Below, one piece after another: positions 59,600 through 64,000 of a DNA stretch of 64,000 nucleotides. Source of the DNA: Eucommia ulmoides (Eukaryota > Streptophyta > Magnoliopsida > Garryales > Eucommiaceae); contig CM028335.1 of assembly GCA_016647705.1 (NCBI GenBank), forward strand, positions 23,166,905-23,230,904, in the 5' to 3' direction. A program made the translations under genes and the position numbers. The notes under the pieces are model-generated. The model was not told where the DNA came from and made no database searches. It saw only the letters and a list, made by a program, of their open reading frames with translations. Positions within the stretch are counted from its first letter, which is position 1. Each line of letters opens with the position of its first letter.

Positions 59600-61210
59600 G
59601 TTTAGTTGTTTAATTTATTAGTTAGTTAGTTAGTTTAATTTGTTAATTTAGTTGTTAAATTAAAGATTACACTTTGGTCCCTTTCACATGTGTAAAAAAA
59701 ATATAAATTAATATATTATTTAAAAAAAATTGTTAGTTAGTTAGTTTAATTTTTGAATTTATCTATTTAATTAAAAAAAAAAATGCACTTTGGCCCCTGA
59801 AAGTTTGACAATTAGAAAAATATAAAATTTTAATATATTGTTTTAAAATAAATTGTCATTTAGTCTAATTTTTGAATTTAGTTATTTAATTAAAAAAATA
59901 TTTTTTTTAATTTGTTAATTTAATTGTTAAATTGAAAATTACACTTTGGTCCCTTTCACATGTATAAGAAAATATAAATTAATATATTATTTGAAAAAAA
60001 TTGTTAGTTAGTTAGTTTAATTTTTTAATTTAGCTATTTAATTAAAAAATATGCACATTTGCCCCTGAAAGTTTGACAATTAGAAAAATATAAATTTTTA
60101 ATATATTGTTTTAAAATAAATTGTTAGTTAGTTTAATTTTTGAATTTAGTTGAAATTGTTAATTAGTTAGTTTAATTTATGAATTTAGCTATTTAATTAA
60201 AAAATATTTGTTTAATTAGTTAATCTAGTTGTTAAATTAAAAATTATACTTTGGCCCCTTTCACATGTGTAGGAAAATATAAATTACTATATTATTTGAA
60301 AAAATTGTTAGTTAGTTAGTTAGTTTAATTTTTTAATTTAGCTATTTAATTAAAAAATATGCACTTTGGCCCCTGAAAGTTTGACAATTAGAAAAATATA
60401 ATTTTTTAATATATTGTTTTAAAATAAATTGTTAGTTAGTTTAATTTTTGAATTTAGTTGAAATTGTTAATTAGTTAGCTTAATTTATGACTTTAGTTAT
60501 TTAATTAATTTTTTTTATTTAATTTGTTAATTTAGTTGTTAAATTAAAAATTACACTTTGGCCCCTTTCACATGTGTAGGAAAATATAAATTAATATATT
60601 ATTTGAAAAAATTGTTAGTTAGTTAGTTTAATTTTTTCATTTAGCTATTTAATTAAAAAATATACATTTTGGCCCATGAAAGTTTGACAATTAGAAAAAT
60701 GTAAAATTTTAATATATTGTTTTAAAACAAATTGTTAGTTAGTTTAAGTTTTGAATTTAGTTGAAATTGTTAATTTGTTAGCTTAATTTATGAATTTAGT
60801 TATTTAATTAAAAAATATTTGTTTAATTTGCTAATTTAGTTGTTAAATTAAAAATTACACTTTGGCCCCTTTCACATGTGTAGGAAAATATAAATTAATA
60901 TATTATTTGAAAATATTGTTAGTTAGTTAGTTTAATTTTTTAATTTAGCTATTTAATTAAAAAATATGCACTTGGGGCCCTGAAAGTTTGACAATTAGAA
61001 AAATATAAATTTTTAATATATTGTTTTAAAATAAATTGATAGTTAGTTTAATTTTTGAATTTAGTTGAAATTGTTAATTAGTTAGTTTAATTTATGAATT
61101 TAGTTATTAATTAAAAATATTTGTTTAATTTGTTAATTTAGTTGTTAAATTAAAAATTACAGTTTGACCCCTTCACATGTGTAGAAAAATATAAATAATA
61201 TTTTAAAAAT
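59600..61210 (+). repeat. Six-copy tandem array, period about 300 bp
   Basis: The marker ACTTTGGxCCCTTTCACATG recurs at 59669, 59941, 60246, 60553, 60857 and 61159, giving periods of 272, 305, 307, 304 and 302. Each full unit also holds GCACTTTGGCCCCTGAAAGT, TTGTTAGTTAGTTAGTTTAA and runs of A/T. The whole array is about 80% A/T by eye. It sits in the presumed long intron of the DNA transposon. No coding capacity. Confidence 0.85.
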
Positions 61211-62340
61211 ATAAATTTAATTTGTCAAGTATATATAACGAGTTTAATTTGTTACAAATACATTTTTCAACTTCATCAAGAATTGAATTTAATTTATCAA
61301 AATTTATTTTTAATATTTGATGAAATTGAAAAACCTGCATTGGTTACGTATTTGTAACACATTGAACTCGTTTTTTGTTTGAGCCAATTACACATGTGTG
61401 GGAAAATAAAAATTAATATATTGTTTTAAAAAAACTTGTAAAGTATATATAACGAGTTTCATTTGTTACAAATACATAGCCGTTACTGGTTTTCAACTTC
61501 ATCAATAATCGACTTCAACTGTCGATTATTGATGAAGTTGAAAACCTGCATCGACTACGTATTTGTAACAAAATTTTGGCCCCTCAAAGTGTGACAGCTA
61601 GAGAAACATAAATTTTAATATATTATTTTTAAAGAAATTGTTAGTTATATTATTTTTTAATTTAGTTAAAATTGTCAATTAGTTTGTATAATTTTTGACC
61701 CATCTAAGTTTGACAAATTGGAAAAATATAAATTAAAAGTTGTTAGTTTGTTTAATTTTTTACTTTACTTGTTTAATTAAAAAATGTGCAGTTACAAATT
61801 GTGCACTTTGGTCCCTCAAAGTTTAAGCAAATTGGAAATATATAAAATATTAAAATTATATAAAATAATATTTGAAAATATAAATTTTATTTATCAAGTA
61901 TATTTAATGAGTTTAAGTTGTTAAAAATACGTAGCTAATGCATGTTTTTCGACTTCATTAATAATTTTTTAATTAAACAACTAAATTAAAAAATAAACTC
62001 AAATTAACTAACAATTCATTTTAAAACAATATATTAAAATTTTCATTTAAATTTTATTTTAATTTATAATGAAATTGAAAAATCTGTATCGGCTACGTAT
62101 TTGTTACAAATTAAACTCGTGAGAATATGGCCATGGTAGAAGCAAAAAAGATTTTTTTTTTGCTTCTGCCATGGCCATATTCTTGGCTATGTTCTTCTTT
62201 CACGAGTTTAATTAATTAAAAAAACATGCACTTTAGCCCCTTAAAGTTTGACAAATTAGAAAAATTTAAAATAGTAAACTTATATAAAATAATATTTGAA
62301 AATATAAATTTTATTTATCAAATATATTTAACGAATTTAA
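61211..62340. repeat. Series of fold-back (inverted repeat) segments
   Basis: At least three inverted pairs use the same words, ACGAGTTTAATTTGTTACAA on one arm and its complement on the other (about 61220/61365, 61450/61560, 61905/62110). The best is a perfect 24-bp stem at 61490-61513 with 61521-61544 around a 7-base loop, extended with mismatches to roughly 61461-61576. A second hairpin lies at 62110-62211. No gene. Confidence 0.75.
62110..62211. repeat. Hairpin with a 27-bp near-perfect stem
   Basis: Arms 62123-62149 and 62155-62181 (GAATATGGCCATGGTAGAAG and its complement, then a poly-A/poly-T part) pair over 27 bases with a single G-U-type mismatch and a 5-base loop. Outer arms ATTAAACTCGTGA and TCACGAGTTTAAT (62110-62122, 62199-62211) also pair, with a 17-base bulge on one side. 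The shape could yield small RNAs, but nothing shows that it is a microRNA gene. Confidence 0.7.
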
Positions 62341-62413
62341 GTTGTTAAAAATACATAACTGATGCAGGTTTTTAATTTTTTTATTTTTTCTTGTGAAATG
62401 ATAGCCTCTTGAA

Positions 62414-62985
62414 ATGGATTACGTTCGATTGTTATTGTATTGGGGAGGTAGAATATTGGAAGGTACCGAATTCGGGGTTTGTTACAGTACATCAACTGTA
62501 AAATCTTTGGTTGTCCGTAGGGGAACAACCTTAAATGAATTAATCGAGATGCTAAAACCGTGTGTTCTTGAGGATAGGGCTACTGGAAACTTGATACTGA
62601 AGTGTAGGATGTCGATGGCTCTGTTCGGGGCGAATTATAAATATACATTACTTTCTATCGGGGATGACTCAGCATTAAACCAAGTGCTTGAGTTACCTCT
62701 TTACATACCATCATTTTTTGCTGTTGAGGTGTATGTAGAGGTAAAATGAGCATTTGATGATGGTCCCAATTTTCCCCCCAAAGTGATCATTTTACGAACT
62801 TAATGACTCAGAGTTTTAATCCGTACAGTACCTAATCTGAAGGGCAATATCAAGCAGTCTAGTGTAATTACATCGTACTACCCTCTTATATTCCAGAACA
62901 AGATCATTCCCACAGTACTCCCATACCGCACCCCCAATTACTTGAGTCTAATTACACTGTCCCCACTTGTACGACGAAAGGATTC
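62414..62985 (+). pseudogene. MULE transposase N-terminal region, broken
   Basis: The ATG at 62414 opens 111 codons: MDYVRLLLYWGGRILEGTEF, RRGTTLNELIEMLKP, LILKCRMSMALFGANYKYTL, ALNQVLELPLYIPSFFAVEV, YVEVK and stop. The layout (a short strand pair with WGG, an LxELxxxL helix and an LYVE-type end) fits the PB1-like N-terminal domain of MuDR-type transposases. In another frame 62780-62985 reads DHFTNLMTQSFNPYST and then, past stops, SYIPEQDHSHSTPIPHPQLL, the Pro-rich linker after that domain. A frameshift or a short intron (GAG then GTAAAA, 62739) separates them. The catalytic part is missing. Confidence 0.6.
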
Positions 62986-62989
62986 TACT

Positions 62990-64000
62990 ATCCTTCACGT
63001 ATATGACTACTTGCAAGTGTACGAGGTCAAAGTTTTAGTATAGTGTGATCGTGAAAGATCGGGTTATCGTATCCACAGGGATTGGTGTCGTTACTATCGA
63101 ATACCACGTTTGTCGTGACCTAACTTTATCTAGGCGAAAAACAAATGTATTTAATTAATTAAACTAATACTAACATATCCTAAATTAACTACACTAATAT
63201 ACTAATATGTTTTAGGGTAAAGAATTGCCTAGGGATTAACATGTTTACAAATACATGTTCGATTTCGATTTACTCACGTTTATGGTGTTCGACTTATTTG
63301 ATAACCTCGGTACGTAAACTCCACCGCCACCTTTCCTAAGTGTAAGATGGGGGAATACATGATTTCGATTCAACGAAGAAGTCCCCCTCAATGTCTTAAC
63401 GACCCTAGGTCACGTGAGTCTCGCCCAACGTCATTGATTGCACATAGTCCAACTCTCTCTCGGGTTATTGGATCGTACGTTGAATTTACCCTATCGACAA
63501 TCTCCGTTCTAAAACTCCTTTGCCACCTCTCCCGAGTGTAAGACGGGGGATATAACGCAACTTCAAGTCAATGAAGAAGTCCCCCTCAACGTCTTAACGA
63601 CCCTAGGTTGCGTGAGTCTTGCCCCAACGTCATCGATTGTCCATGATTCAAACCCCAACCAGGTAATAGAATCGTGGTGTTTGTTTACCCTAATTTGAAT
63701 CCGGGGTTTGTCAAAATCCTGTATTCTCCATTTATCAATCTAGGCATGATAAACAAAAAATACGATAAATACAATCAAACTACGAAGAACAATCACAAAC
63801 GAAACACCAAAATCATCCAAATAACGTATTTATAAATTATATGTTAATCCCTATACAATCCATGTTTAGCTATGGCCTTAGCCACATTTACAATGAAACA
63901 ACAAGAAAAACATTCTCACATGATCCTAATATAAATAAATAAGGAAAAAACAATTGAAGAACTTAGCCTCGTTCGAAGATAAACCGCTAAGAACGCTCAA
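62990..64000 (-). mobile_element. B-family LTR, running off the window end
   Basis: From GACTACTTGCAAGTGTACGA onward the sequence matches the minus-oriented LTR at 47772-50473 block for block, including both 198-bp units (ACCTCTCCCGAGTGTAAGAC near 63523, with a mutated copy near 63330) and the GATTGGTGTCGTTACTATCG block. The exact left edge is blurred because the usual TGGTAG end is not visible. U3 would lie beyond 64000. It interrupts the MULE-like frame. Confidence 0.8.

Larger units (their letters stand above)
58735..62985 (+). mobile_element. DNA transposon relic with MULE-like N-terminal exon
   Basis: The left end holds four or more copies, in both orientations, of GGTCCCGGTGTTGTGAA-type text (58760-59045), like CACTA subterminal motifs. 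A leader-like CT-rich stretch ends at a good donor (ACAAAG then GTAAGT, 59273). A long AT-rich repeat-filled interval follows, to a possible acceptor (GAAATGATAG, 62404) ten bases before an ATG. The first exon encodes a MULE-type N-terminal domain. The right side is cut by a B-family LTR. Whether the end motifs and the exon belong to one element is inference. Confidence 0.45.

Noticed and set aside
62110-62211. MicroRNA precursor
   Set aside because: The stem is nearly perfect and ends in poly-A/poly-T, and it lies in a run of fold-back repeats; this suits an inverted-repeat element better than a microRNA gene.

Overview
The window is nuclear DNA from a flowering plant, probably a dicot. It is AT-rich and consists mostly of nested, decayed transposable elements. 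One intact host gene is clear: RPL39 (ribosomal protein eL39) on the minus strand at 29448-29849, with three short coding exons and a promoter carrying a telo-box and site II motifs. No prokaryotic features were seen. All calls come from reading the sequence and hand translation. Family names rest on recognised motifs, not on searches.

Left third (1-26.3 kb): a SIRE-type Copia element on the minus strand (gag and a protease relic at 440-2058, LTR from 2243) is split by a Tat-lineage Gypsy element A (3430-26187, target duplication ATAAC). A has sense gag-pol with two RNase H regions, post-pol tandem repeats and antisense reading frames before its 3' LTR. A was itself hit by four insertions: the gag-only Athila-derived element B (4641-10601, duplication GACCC), a SIRE-type solo LTR (about 16998-19340), a B-family solo LTR (19671-20984) and an internally deleted B-family relative D (about 21695-23480).

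Middle (26.3-40.8 kb): AT-rich DNA around RPL39, then a probable Helitron 3' terminus (31057), a degenerate array rich in GTTAACGTTAAC (34.9-36.0 kb), a PIF/Harbinger-like element (37547-39286, TAA duplication) sitting inside a 48-bp minisatellite, and a Copia-like LTR on the minus strand (about 39.4-40.7 kb).

Right third (40.8-64 kb): a second Tat element C (40810-55215, duplication CATAT) with gag-pol, hairpin-bearing tandem repeats and an intron-containing antisense gene. C carries a B-family LTR insertion (47772-50473, duplication CCCTC) that holds a 1-kb internal tandem duplication. Beyond C lie LTR fragments, an RTE-type LINE 3' end, a DNA transposon relic with a MULE-like N-terminal exon, a roughly 300-bp tandem array and fold-back sequences. 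Another B-family LTR runs off the right end.

The most unusual signals are in the B family. The same U3 position holds different palindromic motifs in different copies. One palindrome has changed symmetrically between the two LTRs of a single element. A 198-bp duplication is kept within the LTR. The antisense genes of A and C are also notable, because C's last antisense exon is open for 188 codons while every sense gag-pol here is broken.
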